A DNA stretch of 64,000 nt from Tausonia pullulans (GCA_951802195.1 OX637634.1:434001-498000); one strand, 5' to 3'; counted from the stretch's first letter, positions 21,182 through 32,918 are shown. Numbers and translations are program-made. The notes: generated by a model from the letters alone, not told the origin.

Positions 21182-24100
21182 ATGTCGGGCCAGTCCAAGA
21201 GTCTCAACCAGACAGACACATCGCCTTCGCCTCACCCAGCGCCTATCCCGGCGTCGCTCCTGTCGTCGACCGACAGCAAGCCGAACAGCGAGCATATCGA
21301 GCGGCTGCCTCTGGGCGTAACGCACCTCCCTACGGGTCTCGTCAACGATGGTCAGTCTGCACGTCTCTTGGAGACAGAATGGCGAATACTGTTCTGCTTC
21401 TGTCCTCTTGTCATCCGATGGTCGGCACATGGAGAGCGCCGAGATACGTCCGTTATACGACGCAAGTGGACGACGTCGCCTGCCCTCTGGGCGAGCGTCA
21501 GAGGGAGAAAGACCAGCGCTGCTAGCTGCCCCAGCTCTCAGAGAACTCCTCTCAGTTCTCAATCCCTTCCTAGGAAGAGCTCTCCCCTGGCCTCCAATGG
21601 AAGTGAGGCGGCTGATAGCTTCCCTTCGGTCCTGGCTCGGGGGCGTCCCTTGATCTGTCGCGGCGACGCTTCTCCCTTTGGCAAGCTTTGCCTATCCTCT
21701 CGTCCCAACTTGGACAGCCTTAGGACTGGCGCTTTGCTTATACTCTCCTCGCATCGGGGCAGATGGCGAGGGCATGAGGTTTCTAGGACTGCATTCATGC
21801 TCGCTCAAGCGTGCGCGCTGACCGTCATCCGTCTTGCGACTGAGTCTGACTCGTTCTCTCTCTCTCTCCCAGGCAACACCTGCTATCTTAACAGTGTCTT
21901 CCAGAGCGTAAGTCTTGTGTCCTCATTCAAGGTTCACTCTGCTACCTCGCGACTCACGGCTCACCCCGAAACTTGTGGTTGGCCCCACACACCTCGCTTC
22001 CCTCGCTCCCTGTCCACCTCCCCTCACAGTTGATCCACACCCCTCCTCTCACGCAGCTCCTTGTCCCCGCCGACTGTCCCAAGCTGCCGTGGCAGCCCCC
22101 AACGACCATTGAGATCGACCGCTCGCGCTGTCCGGCACTCATGAGCGACCGGAACGAGCACCGGGACCTCATGCCCCTCGCCGCGACGTTCATCGAGAGC
22201 TCCAGCCGGAGCTGGCGGACCGAGCTCAAGGGCGTCGAGCCTGGGACTGGAGAGCGTAAAGGCCAGGGTCTCAAGTCAGTCGATCGAGAGGAGGCGGCGA
22301 GGTTGCGAGAGACTGGCTGACCCACCCATGTCGTCCCTCTAGGACACTTCTCTACACCATGTCCAAGAAGTATGATCAGTATGGCGACGTGAGTGCTCAA
22401 AAGCTCTGTCAACATGTTTCAGACCTTGCTGACTCATATGTATCCCCTCAAAAGTATGCCCAGCAGGACTCGCACGAGCTCCTTCGTCACTTGCTCGACT
22501 CGATCCGCATGGAGGAGGTCGACGTGAGTTTCCAAGGCTTCTTCACTGAGGTATCTACACGCCTGACACTCTCTTACTTAACAGGTCATCATGCGGCTTC
22601 ATCCTCCTGCGCCCAAGCAGAGCCGGAGAAAGACCCTCCCAGCCGTAGACACCCCAGCAACGTCCGCTTCGGCATCCATCGCATCCATCGCATCCATCGA
22701 GCTTAACTCTCCGGCTTCCTCGCTGTCCCCCTCTCTCGCCTCCTCGGCTGAAGCTGGAGCGGTAGCATCAACGATTCCTGTTCCCTTCGCTCCTGGTACA
22801 AACGAAGCGTCCCTGACGTCGCCTGCGCCGCACAACATGGTCTCGTTCATTGATCTGCTCTTTGGTGGCCGTCTCGCAAGCATGATTGTCTGCGAGACTT
22901 GCAAATCAGTGGGTGTCTGAATGAGAGCGAGGATAATTCTTGTCGTGTTGTTGATGACCAAGACGGGATTGTTTCTCGCAGGTGTCGCATACCTACGAGG
23001 ACTTCATGGATCTCAGCATGGGCTTGCCGGCCGATGAGCCGAGAGAGCGCAAAGTTGGTCTAATGGTCCCGTTAGGTCCGCCTTGCTGTGGCTGATGCTG
23101 ATTGCCGTTGCCTTTCCAGCGCGACCGCCTGAAGTCTATGGCCTCACGGTTCCGCGAGAAGCTCACTCGAACCGACAATGACAGTTCTGATGGCCATGTC
23201 GATGATTCTGCCATCGCCTCGGACGATGAGGACACTGACGACCAGCCTCCCTCTCGCAAGACGAGCCGACGGCCGACAATGGAGTCTGAAGTCGAGAGCG
23301 TCGGCGGAAGCACTCGCACGCCGGGCGGCCGCCGCTCGACCGTTGGCGAAAACAACGGCTCGGGTCTCGGTCGACGACCTTCAATCTTTAGCGGCGCCTT
23401 CACGAACCTGAGGAAGCGAAACTCGACGAGTCGACGTGCCTCAGCCGCCCAGTCAGACGCCGGCAGCGGCACCAACAGCCGGTCGGGTAGCCCAACGCTA
23501 ACTGACCGCATCCCGCGAGGGTCCTTCAGCAGCGGCAAGTCCGGACAGGCCATGACAGGCCTCTCGACGCTCACTGAGGTCCGCTCCGGTAAGACCTTCC
23601 CCAAGGTCACCCCGGCGCAGGCGGCCTACATATCGCGCATCCTCGGTAGTGGCCTTGACCCTTCCCGGCCGGACCCGCTCGCTGCCCTCCGGCTCCCGGG
23701 CATCTCCTCATCCCTCGCGAGCTGGTCAGCCTCGGACGCGATCCAGTCGACGGGTCTCCTCGATGCCCTTCGGCAGTTTACCGCGGTCGAGATCCTCGAG
23801 GGCGAAAACGCATTTGCTTGCAAACGGTGTTGGCGATGGGAAAACCCTAGGCCGGATGGTCGGCCTTGGCGCCGTGGAGGTGAGAGTGGCAACAACGCCG
23901 ATGATGAGGAGGAGGATGCCGAAGAGGAGGCTCTCGAAAGGGCTCGCGTCGCCAACGTTGCTACGGCGGAGGGTGGCACGAGCGGCGCAGAGCCGGTCGC
24001 TGCCTCTCTCAGCCAGCTGCAGCTCAACAGCGGCTCGTCCCCAGCCGAAGCCATCCTCCCCGACTCGACTATCTCCTCGGCCGCTCCCTCATTTTTGGAA

Positions 24101-25415
24101 CTCCCGACACTGCCCGAGGTTCCCTTGCCCGAGTCTGCGTCTTTCACTGAGGCCTTGATCCAGCCCGCCTCCCCTGTCCTGCCGTCGGAAGCGCAGGACA
24201 TGCCTGTCGAGCAATCTGTTTTCAGTGGCCCCAGCCAGCAGACAGCAGCGGCGGAGGAACAGCAGCAGCATTGCGTCGTTCCAGTTATTCAGACGACGCC
24301 GTTTTCCCCGATCACCGAGGTGCCCAACCCCATCCCAGAAGTTTCCAAAGCGAATGATGCCTTAAAAGCCAACTACGACGCAACCCTCCACGTCCCTACT
24401 AACAAACGCACCATCCGGCCAGACACGGCCCGCGGCCGATCTTTCACCCGGCACCACAACCCGACATTCGCAGACGGCATCGTTTCGGACTCGGACGCCT
24501 CTTCAGTCTCGTCCTATGAGCCGTCGACGGACGACGAGGCGAGCTCGGTCGGGACGGGCGAGGGCAGCACCAACGCGGGCTCATCAGAGGGCGCCATCCC
24601 GTTTGCATCGTCCGCGAGGCCCAAGCCGACGAGGCAAAAGTCGACGCAGTTTGTCATGGTTTGTGGTAATCTGTAGGTCTACTCCACATGCTGGTTCTGA
24701 CTTGTATTCCCTCTCAGCGCAAGGCCTTCAAGCGCTACCTCATCGTCAACCCGCCCCCGATTCTTGTCTTCCATCTGAAGCGCTTTGAGCAGATTACAGG
24801 CGGCCGTGGCTTTAATCCTTTTGGCGGTTTCACCGGCAGTAAGTCTCTCTGGACTCTCCGGGTTTAAATTACTTTCTAACCTCCTTTGATATCAGACTTC
24901 AAGAAAATAGATTCGTATATCTCGTTCCCCTTGACGGTCGACATCGCGCCCTTCCTTGCCCCCGCGCGTGTCGGTGCGCCCATTACGCCGTACAACGCCC
25001 CCGTAAAAAAGCGGGCGGGCAAGGCGGTCCTCGAGCAGGTTCTTTACCAGCTGTGTGCCATTGTCGTCCACATCGGCGTTATGGACGGAGGCCATTATGG
25101 TGCGTTGCTTTTCTCTGTCGCCTTCTGCCGTCACACGCTGACTTGCGACTCTTCTCAGTGTCTTATGTCCTATCTTCTCCGGACGCGCCGCCGGGCAATC
25201 ACGACCCGACCTCGACCATCCCGCCCACCGCGGTCCCCGTCACTCCCACTAAGCCCACCGATGGCAACAACACCAATGGCGCTGAGGCCACCGAGGAGAC
25301 GAAGGACAAGGACCCCCGCGTCTGGTGGTACTGTTCCGACACACTCGTCCGGCCCGTCCAGGTCGAGGACGTCCTTAAGGCCAAAGCATACCTCCTGTTC
25401 TATGATCGCATCTAA
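21182..25415 (+). CDS. Ubiquitin carboxyl-terminal hydrolase (USP16/45-like)
   Basis: Cysteine protease that removes ubiquitin from proteins. From ATG 21182 a short disordered start leads to LPTGLVND, then after a long intron (about 21350-21872) GNTCYLNSVFQS, which holds the catalytic Cys. Further blocks: QQDSHELLRHLLD, SFIDLLFGGRLASMIVCETC, SHTYEDFMDLSMGLP, a highly charged insert of about 450 residues with many SR/RS and Ser-rich runs, KRYLIVNPPPILVFHLKRFE, SYISFPLTVDIAPFL, the histidine box VHIGVMDGGHYVSYV, and a final WWYCSDTLVRPV...AYLLFYDRI. No N-terminal zf-UBP finger is visible, unlike human USP16. USP16 deubiquitinates histone H2A in animals; that role here is only inference. Confidence 0.88.
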
Positions 25416-25762
25416 AGGTGCAGAAACATGTCTCCTCACGTATAGGCTAGCTCTCCCATATATATTTTCTTCTCTGCTATCTGTCGTTTGCTGTCTCCAC
25501 GCCTCGCCACCTCTTGGCGCTGTCCCTCGCATTGTAGCTCCATCTGCAGCTGTGCTTATAGAATCTCATCTCTCGCTGTGCTTTCTTGTAAATTTTGCGC
25601 TCCTGCAGGTTGGAAATCAAGGCGGCCGTTGATTGTGCCGGCTTCCATACGTTCCAGACGTTTCGTCTCTTCTTCTTCCTCTGCCCCTTTATACGTGGCT
25701 TGTCCCTACCGTCCATCAAACGACCGCGATCTCCGCCCTGCCTCTTCTCTCCTCGCTCTCTC

Positions 25763-26035
25763 GCCCTTTAGTTCTCGCGCTCTAATTCACGCTATTCTCG
25801 ACATTCGTCCGCTACGCCCTATCCGCAAATCCACGTTGACATCCTCAGGCACATCCTCTTCCATGTCTTCGAGCCCAGCATGAAGCCCCCTCATCCATCT
25901 CCCTTTCCACCCTGCTCGCTGCAACGCTCAACTTTCTCCTTCTCTCTCGCAAGTTCCGCGAGGCCGTCTCCTACTTCTGGCGCTCGGCCACATTCTTTCG
26001 GGAGGATGACTGGATAACCCGCCCATGCGGTACCA
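25763..26035 (+). pseudogene. F-box-like remnant
   Basis: After an acceptor-like CCCTTTAG, one frame reads ...PQIHVDILRHILFHVFEPS. A second frame, one base off, continues LLAATLNFLLLSRKFREAVSYFWRSATFF. The pair resembles an F-box helix pair followed by the usual LSRKFRE segment. No start and no continuation were found, so it is probably a decayed gene or an exon of one I cannot assemble. Confidence 0.3.
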
Positions 26036-27808
26036 ATCCGACTTTCCGTCCCTAACTCATATTTTTCTCGGCTCTTTTCATGATTGGAGCTGGGCATGGG
26101 TGCTCGTTGATTCTTTTCGTCTGTACACTGTTGACGCACGTCAGCTAGGGTCTCCGAGTGGCACTCGATGACGTTTTATATGCTTGCCTGTCTTGCCTAT
26201 GTTCTCCCAACGAACATCCCTCCATTCCAAACCTCGCCCATCCTTATGTATTCTGCTCGTACCTGAGTTCCATCAGGTTCTACTGACTAGAAAGTTCGAG
26301 CAGTGTTCGGAATTAATTCTCGACGCTAGCGCTTAAGATCCAGGTCTGTTCACGGAGCAGCGCTTGATCATCAGAAGCACATAGTAACAAGGGAAGATAC
26401 TGTTGAAAGTTCACTGCGTGCCAATCGATGCCTGGAGTGGCCACAGTGAGAAGGTACAGGTATATGAATACAGACAAGAATAAGAGGGCATGAGAAGATT
26501 AGTGGGCCAAAGAACACACGGGACCTTGCATGATGATCGGATCACGGAGCAGAGATCCCAGCATTCTCTCCGTTGCCCTTCCCACCCCTGCTTCTTATAT
26601 ACTCCATCCCCCTTCGTATGCAGCAAAATTTGAGTAAGGAGCTGTGCGAGAAGTGCTGATGTAGACCGCATCGGCGAGAGGAGAGCTGAAGGAGGCAACT
26701 GCCGAGACGTACATGAATGGCACGTCGAGATTCCACCTAAGGGTGAACTCGAGTTTAAGTGAGTTCTCATTCCCACACGTGCCAGCACGATCTCAGTCCC
26801 TGCGTCTCATTCGCATTTTATCCAGATGACCGAAACAGCTATGAAGGCGCAGCATAAAGCGGATGGCCTCAATCAAATTCAATCCGTGAGCTGATCAGTA
26901 AGAAAGAGACGCAGAACACATCTTTCAGATACCGTGCTCGACCATCGGAACACAATCAATCGGAATCCCAAGCAGGAGCGCATCATGGCAGCTTGACCCC
27001 CAGCGCGGTGTGCCATCGACCCTATACCAGACCGGACCGCCTCCGACGTCCGTGTCACGCTACACTATCACGCCGCTATATTACACTATACCGACACCTC
27101 ACTCGAATAACAAGTAAAGGTGACACCCGACGTCATCCAATATGGTTGGATCGAGCGTTTCTCTGATCATAGCCCTCAACCCAGGGCCAACCCTTCGAAC
27201 CGGAGGCGTCGCAATAGGGGAAGGCGGCCCGGTCGAGATGGCGCAAAGTCCACAGCGAAACCTGAGAACGCAAGACCTTTACAGGCGCGAAGACGAGCAC
27301 GAGCTTCTGTAAGCCTGCGTGATCTACGAGGAGCTATGAGGCGTCGCTCGAAGGAGACGTCGGCCGTAATGACAAAATGAGGTAAGATTGGGGACAGAGG
27401 AGGTGGAGGTTCAAAGGAATCGTCTCGGCCGGAAACTCTGGCTGGGGAACCAGGTTAGTGAGCGACGATGCCTATCATTGGACCAGTTGAACAATAACTC
27501 GGCAGGCAGTCTTAGGTCGGCCGGCTGGGTCATGTTGAGGTTGGTATCCAGCGCAGAACAGGATTTGACAGGGTGCGGCATGCCCGCCAGTCGAATTCTT
27601 CGACTCGTTCCCGCCTCTCGTGGTACACTCCTTCGGTGTCCTCGCTCGCTCGACTGAGCCCAGTAAAGCGAAGACACCGCTTCCAGCCGCAGCTGGGCAA
27701 AGAGGAAGGAAAGTGCGAGCGAGCTAGGGCAAGAGTTATATTTCGATGCGCATTCCGCCGTTATGTTACGATCAAAATATCGAACGAATGTGAATGTATA
27801 AAAATATA
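26036..27808. other. Gene-poor region
   Basis: No reading frame with family motifs, no repeat shared with the rest of the window and no tRNA seen. Composition is less GC-rich than the neighbouring genes. Confidence 0.4.
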
Positions 27809-27880
27809 TTCCCCTGCCGGGAGTCGAACCCGGGCCTTGACGGTGAGAGCGTCATATCATAGCCGTTAGACAACAGAGGA
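27809..27880 (-). tRNA. tRNA-Glu(CUC)
   Basis: 72-nt cloverleaf: acceptor TCCTCTG/CAGGGGA with A73, anticodon stem TGACG/CGTCA, loop CTCTCAC (anticodon CTC), T arm CCGGG-TTCGACT-CCCGG. No intron. A TTTTT terminator follows on its strand. A retroelement array of more than 5 kb starts 82 bp upstream. Confidence 0.95.
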
Positions 27881-27962
27881 CTTCATAAGTTATATGTGTG
27901 TTAAAAATGATGAAAGTAGAAGAACCCTTGAATATTTGTCGCCCGAGTAAATACCTTACCTC

Positions 27963-28219
27963 CATCCCGGTGGTTCGACCAACCCCCCCCTCTCACGGCG
28001 CCCATCACGCCGTCCGGCCAACCATCCCCAGTGGTTCGACCAACCCCCTTCCGGCCAACCATCCCCAGTGGTTCGGCCAACCCTCTTCCCACGGCGCCTC
28101 GCCCGACGTCCTCGCGCTCGGTCATGTCCGCTCTCCCTCTATCTAGCTACAACTCGCTATCTCTCATAGGGTTACCTCGTTCTCCACGTATAACTCATGA
28201 CTTAAATACAAAAAAAAAA
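27963..28219 (+). mobile_element. SINE copy upstream of tRNA-Glu, inserted into a LINE tail
   Basis: Three head units (the first 5'-truncated), body, tail and poly(A). It is flanked by TACCTC at 27957-27962 and 28220-28225, a 6-bp target duplication. The flanking bases belong to the LINE 3' UTR (...CTTACCTCTTTAATGGGCC...), so this SINE landed inside an earlier LINE tail. It is 82 bp from the tRNA 5' end and points away. Confidence 0.85.
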
Positions 28220-28374
28220 TACCTCTTTAATGGGCCTATGCCCACACCCATATATTGCTTTCCTTCTACCTGGTCTTTACTTCTCGCTTTCCCTCTATAT
28301 AGCTACGAATCACCATCTCTCATAGGGTTACTTCGTCCTCTACGTATAACTCATGACTTAAATACAAAAAAAAA
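28220..28374 (+). mobile_element. LINE 3' tail fragment
   Basis: Matches the last ~150 bp of the LINE 3' UTR from TACCTCTTTAATGGGCC to poly(A). A few bases of the same fragment lie left of the SINE. Confidence 0.8.
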
Positions 28375-28606
28375 GTAGGTCGAACCACCATCCCCGGTGG
28401 TTCGACCAACCCCCCTCCCACGGCGCCCATCACGCCGTCCGGCCAACCATCCCCAGTGGTTCGGCCAACCCTCTTCCCACGGCGCCTCGCCCGACGTTCT
28501 CGCGCTCGGTCATGTCCGCTCTCCCTCTATCTAGCTACAACTCGCTATCTCTCATAGGGTTACCTCGTTCTCCACGTATAACTCATGACTTAAATACAAA
28601 AAAAAA
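28375..28606 (+). mobile_element. SINE copy with two head units
   Basis: Same family and orientation as its neighbours, between the LINE tail fragment and the large LINE. GTA at its 5' junction and GTAC after its poly(A) may be part of a short target duplication. Confidence 0.8.
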
Positions 28607-29238
28607 GTACAAGAGCTCGACCAGCCTCGTCATACTGCTATTACTGCCACTTATTTGAGCACGCTCGTGCCAAGTGTCCTACCGCTCCAGAGTGTGGCGG
28701 ATGCGGATCGCACGCTCACCCATCGGCCCGATGCCCAGGTCGTCCGAAGGCAAACCTTCCAGCGAGTGCGCGAGCACCAACCGAAGGACCCCCCCAACGG
28801 CCTGTCGAACCGGGACCAGACCTGGATGGATACCAGCTCGTACAAAGATCCAAAAGGAGGTCACTGAACAGACCGACTGGAGCCGCGACGGAGGTGACCA
28901 CACCTCCTGCCCACGCCGACTCCTCCCACTCCCACTCAGAGCAAGCACCGCGCAATGCGGGCTCGCAACCCGTTCTCACCCTGAGCGCCCTAGAGGATGA
29001 CAACGAGGGGGGTATGGCGAGGACAGAAGACGGGATGCAGGTCGAAGACGAGCATCCATCTTCCACTCCACCTCCCCTGTCACCATCGTCTCCCCCGCCC
29101 CCATCCCCATCCCCGCCATCTTCGCTCCTCCTGAACCCACCCTCTACTCCTTCTCTCATCCCCTCCACGCCGTCCTCCCAGGCATCCATCGCGCGCACCC
29201 TCGTGACCTTGGCTGAAGCCGAGGACATGGAAGAATAA
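28607..29238 (+). CDS. LINE ORF1 (nucleic-acid-binding protein), C-terminal part
   Basis: Open from the truncated left end to TAA at 29236-29238. Near its start lie zinc-knuckle-like cysteines (CYYCHLFEHARAKCP, then CGGCGSHAHPSARCP), as in gag-like ORF1 proteins of LINEs, which coat the element RNA. The rest is Pro/Ser-rich and disordered and ends EAEDMEE. No upstream start remains in this copy. Confidence 0.8.
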
Positions 29239-29240
29239 TG
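29236..29240 (+). promoter_or_regulatory. UAAUG stop-start overlap between ORF1 and ORF2
   Basis: The ORF1 stop TAA (29236-29238) shares its last A with the ORF2 start ATG (29238-29240). The same pentamer drives termination-reinitiation translation of ORF2 in the silkworm LINE SART1 (established). Use of that mechanism here is inference. Confidence 0.75.
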
Positions 29241-32200
29241 GTGTACAACGATGTACAGATCGTCGCGGCGAACATCCAGAGGGTGTTCACGCGAGATCGC
29301 GCCCGCAGTCTCCTCCTCTCCCTCTATTCACGATCCAAGGCAGACATATACCTTCTCTCAGAAGTGGCATGCACAACACCAGATCAGGTAGCGACCTGGA
29401 CAGCTGAGTGTGAAGATATGGGCTTCGGCTCGATCTTTACGGTTGACTGCCAGACGGCCATCCTCTGGCGGCATGCCTCTCGATTCCTCCCTCCTGATAC
29501 CCCTCCGACTAGGATCAGATCCATCTCCCGCTCCTCTCCCATCTTACGAACCAACCTGACGGATGCCGTGTTCGTCATTGCCGGCGAAGCCGTCAGGATG
29601 GCTGCAGTCTACGTCCCCTGCCGAGACAGCCAAACGAACGGCCGCTCGACAAAGGAGTTCCTCTCTACTCTATCTCGCAAGATACCTGCCCACTCTGACA
29701 TCCCTCTCCTCCTGGGCGGGGACTGGAACTGTGTGGAGGACAGCTACCTCGACGGGATGAGCCAATTTACCCAGAACGCGGGAAAGGAGGAAATGTGCCG
29801 GCTGGCCCGGGACTTTGCCCTCTCTGACCCATACCGATCCCTATACCCGCTCCAGCGCGAATACACTAACTATACTGGCATCACGCGAGCAGACCGCCGC
29901 ATTGATCGCTTCTATCTGTCCCCTCTGCTCGCTAGCCGAGCCGTACGACAGCGCTTCCTGCCACGACCGTCTGGCCATCTCTACTCTAGCCACAAGCCGA
30001 TCGAACTCAGCCTCACCTTCCCCGGTGCAATAGAGCACGGTCCCGGATCATACAAGATCGGTACACACCTTCTGAAGATTACCGGTCTTGTCGAATACTT
30101 CCTATTCCATATCCCCGAGTGGTACCACGATGCGCTTACAGAGACCAGGGACCCCTTCGGGGCCTGGGACGAGACCAAGCTTCAGATAGCGGATCACGCG
30201 TCAGACATCTCAAGACACCTCGCCCGAATGAGCAGAGTGTCAGGCGGGGATCCACACAGGTCGATCCTCCAAGGCCACGCTCTTCGAGCCCACCTCGAAC
30301 CAGCCAACACAAGCGAGTATGCCGTCAAGCAGCGACTCAAGATCGTCCGCCAGGCCGACACTATCGCAGCCCTGCGGCCACTCAACAACCCAGCGGCCGC
30401 AGCCATCGCAAACAACGAGAACATTCTAGCTACAGCACACGCCTTCTACACAACTCTCTATGAGACCAAGACGACGCCAGCCGCCGAGCACGCCAACGCC
30501 CTCCGATATGTCACCAAAACACTCGACGGCTCCCAAAGCCAGCCCCTCGAGTCTCCTTTCGAACTGGACGAGCTCAGACGGGCCACGTTCAGATCGAACC
30601 GTAACAAGACACCAGGAAGCGACGGGATCCCCGTCGAATTCTACCAGGCCACTTGGGCTGCCGTCGGCCCGATCCTCCTCAGCCTGCTGAACCTCGTCCC
30701 GGAGACAGGCCTCCGATCCGCCTCACAGCGCGAGGCCCATATCCATCTGATCTTCAAGAAGAAGGGAGATCGCGACCAGATTGCCAACTACCGTCCGATC
30801 TCGCTCATCAACGTTGACGCTCGCATCTTCTCCCTTGCCATCAACAGCCGCCTGCTCACCGTCGTCGACTCCCTCATCGACGGGGACCAGACAGGCTTCC
30901 TCCCTGGCCGCGACTCGGGTCGCAACATCTCCTCTCTCCAGCTCGCCATTGACGACGAAGACCTCTTGCCTGGCGTCCTCGCCCAGGTCGACTTCGAGAA
31001 GGCATACGACAGAGTGTCGCACGACTTTGTTGGCCGCTCCTGCCTCAGCCACATGGGGTTCGGTCCGCGCGCCGCCGCGTGGATCACCTCAACGATGACC
31101 TCTCAGACAGCTCGGCTCATGATCAACGGATGGATGGGTCAAGCCATCGACATCCGGTCTGGTGTCCGCCAGGGCGATCCCGCGGCACCGACGATCTTCG
31201 CCCTCCTCCTGGAGCCGCTGGCATGTATGCTCCGCCATCGCCTCCCACCGGCCAATCCACCCCCTCTACATGAGCGGAAGGTCCTCCTCTTTGCAGACGA
31301 TCTCAGTATCCGTTGTCGGACCTGGTCGGAGGTCGACGAGGCGACGGTCTGCCTCCGAGAGTACGAGAAAGCCGTAGCAAGCAAGCTGAACTACCAAAAA
31401 TCACTCCTTTATCCTCTAGGGTCATGCCGGACGGATGCACCTGCGTGGCACCACGAATGGCGCGTCCAAACGCTTTCATTCGACTTCCTCGGCGTCCCAT
31501 GTGGTCGCACGGTCAACGTGCCTGCTTGCTGGCGAGATGTCATCGGCAAACTGAAGGCTCGACTCGCGCGCATCCCGCTGCACGATCTCCCTCTCCTTGC
31601 GCGATGCAACGTCATCAACCAGTACATCTACTCGAAGATCATCTACCTGGACCGCTTCCTGCCGTGCCCAGACGATATCCTGGAAGACCTCGAGGCAACG
31701 GCCTACAAGTCCCTCTACCGATCGAAACACCACGACGTCAGCAGGGAGCGTCTGGAAACCCCTCGAGACCTCGGCGGCTTCGGCTTCACGCCACTCCGAT
31801 TCCGGCTCATCAAAGCGCGCGCCCAGTGGGCTGGCGATGTGCTCTTCAGACCGGAGCTTCCCGCATCGATCCGTATTCGCAAGCGGATCATCCATACCAT
31901 GAGCCTCGACCCAGGGGCCTATAGAATGCTGACTCGCACCATCTTCAGGGATGGAGAGTTCATCAGAGGACCTCGGCCCGCCAATTTCAGCTGGCTGGGC
32001 GTATTCCTTTCCCCAGTGGAAGGTCAATGGTTCTTCCCAGCCGTCTGGTGGAATGCCATCACAAAGCTCCAAGGAGCTCTCCCTGCACGATGGCAGGCTT
32101 ACCTCCGGGCATGGTTCGAAGAAATCAGCTTTGACACGAGCTACTGGAATCAAAACCGCTGGAGGAACACTGTCCACTGGATGTCTACGTTCGGTACAGA

Positions 32201-32918
32201 TAGCCAGTTGCGGATAGCTTTCCACCCTGGCCACACAAACCTGGGCCGGCTGAATGTTCCTCGTGAGCCCCACGGCGCACACAGTCGTACTCTAGCCAAC
32301 CGCGGCCTCATCATCCCAAAGGGCTGGCAAGACCACTTTCCGGCGCTTACCAAGATCGATTGGAAGCGTCAGTGGTGCTTGCTCAAGGCCGTGTCCCGAG
32401 CGTCGCCCGAAGACGTCGACTTGGCCCATCGCTTCTCGCTGTACAGTCTCCACCCAGGAAAGCATACTGCTGCGGCATTCCTCGCCGACGGAACCGCTAC
32501 GCCGCACAACAGGTCCAAGCGATGTGCGCTGTGCCTGACGGCCCCCGTTGAGTCCTTCTTCCACCTCTTCGACGAGCCGTGTCCCGTCGTGCGCGCTATC
32601 TGGTCTGCTGCTGCTGCTGCACGTGCCTCGCCTTCGATCCCCTCCCATCCTCCGTCCCTCCAGACGCTTGTCTGCCCGACACCGTCGCCGCCGAGGGCGG
32701 TCTTCCTCTTCCACTGCATCTTTGTTGCCCGGACATGGCGTTTTGTCCGGAGGCGGAGATACAGCAAGATCGCAGCCCTCGACCCTGTCACGGACGAGGA
32801 GATCCGCAAGATCGCGTCTATGATCCAGCAGAAACACTGGCAGTCGAGTACGAGGTGGATGGCTGGCAGGGACCAGATGGCTGGTTCTGCTGTCGGCGCC
32901 GACATCGATCCTGGGTGA
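29238..32918 (+). CDS. LINE ORF2: AP-type endonuclease and reverse transcriptase
   Basis: 1226 residues. Residues 1-260 form an apurinic endonuclease-like domain: VAANIQRVFTRDRARS, LLLGGDWNCVED near 160, RIDRFYLSP, and the SSHKPIEL histidine near 251. This domain nicks the target. The reverse transcriptase follows: PGSDGIPVEFY, IFKKKGDRDQIANYRPISL near 505, QVDFEKAYDRV near 584, SGVRQGDPAAP, and the catalytic LLFADDLS near 684. The last 450 residues lack a recognisable RNase H and carry a zf-RVT-like finger (CALCLTAPVESFFHLF...C). All catalytic motifs checked are present, so the protein may be active. It starts at the ATG overlapping the ORF1 stop and ends at the TGA at 32918. Confidence 0.93.
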   Translation: MVYNDVQIVAANIQRVFTRDRARSLLLSLYSRSKADIYLLSEVACTTPDQVATWTAECEDMGFGSIFTVDCQTAILWRHASRFLPPDTPPTRIRSISRSSPILRTNLTDAVFVIAGEAVRMAAVYVPCRDSQTNGRSTKEFLSTLSRKIPAHSDIPLLLGGDWNCVEDSYLDGMSQFTQNAGKEEMCRLARDFALSDPYRSLYPLQREYTNYTGITRADRRIDRFYLSPLLASRAVRQRFLPRPSGHLYSSHKPIELSLTFPGAIEHGPGSYKIGTHLLKITGLVEYFLFHIPEWYHDALTETRDPFGAWDETKLQIADHASDISRHLARMSRVSGGDPHRSILQGHALRAHLEPANTSEYAVKQRLKIVRQADTIAALRPLNNPAAAAIANNENILATAHAFYTTLYETKTTPAAEHANALRYVTKTLDGSQSQPLESPFELDELRRATFRSNRNKTPGSDGIPVEFYQATWAAVGPILLSLLNLVPETGLRSASQREAHIHLIFKKKGDRDQIANYRPISLINVDARIFSLAINSRLLTVVDSLIDGDQTGFLPGRDSGRNISSLQLAIDDEDLLPGVLAQVDFEKAYDRVSHDFVGRSCLSHMGFGPRAAAWITSTMTSQTARLMINGWMGQAIDIRSGVRQGDPAAPTIFALLLEPLACMLRHRLPPANPPPLHERKVLLFADDLSIRCRTWSEVDEATVCLREYEKAVASKLNYQKSLLYPLGSCRTDAPAWHHEWRVQTLSFDFLGVPCGRTVNVPACWRDVIGKLKARLARIPLHDLPLLARCNVINQYIYSKIIYLDRFLPCPDDILEDLEATAYKSLYRSKHHDVSRERLETPRDLGGFGFTPLRFRLIKARAQWAGDVLFRPELPASIRIRKRIIHTMSLDPGAYRMLTRTIFRDGEFIRGPRPANFSWLGVFLSPVEGQWFFPAVWWNAITKLQGALPARWQAYLRAWFEEISFDTSYWNQNRWRNTVHWMSTFGTDSQLRIAFHPGHTNLGRLNVPREPHGAHSRTLANRGLIIPKGWQDHFPALTKIDWKRQWCLLKAVSRASPEDVDLAHRFSLYSLHPGKHTAAAFLADGTATPHNRSKRCALCLTAPVESFFHLFDEPCPVVRAIWSAAAAARASPSIPSHPPSLQTLVCPTPSPPRAVFLFHCIFVARTWRFVRRRRYSKIAALDPVTDEEIRKIASMIQQKHWQSSTRWMAGRDQMAGSAVGADIDPG

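Noticed and set aside
21348-21872. Coding continuation through the long intron of the ubiquitin protease
   Set aside because: The protein motif LVND|GNTCYLN is completed only by splicing over it; the intron frame has no family similarity.
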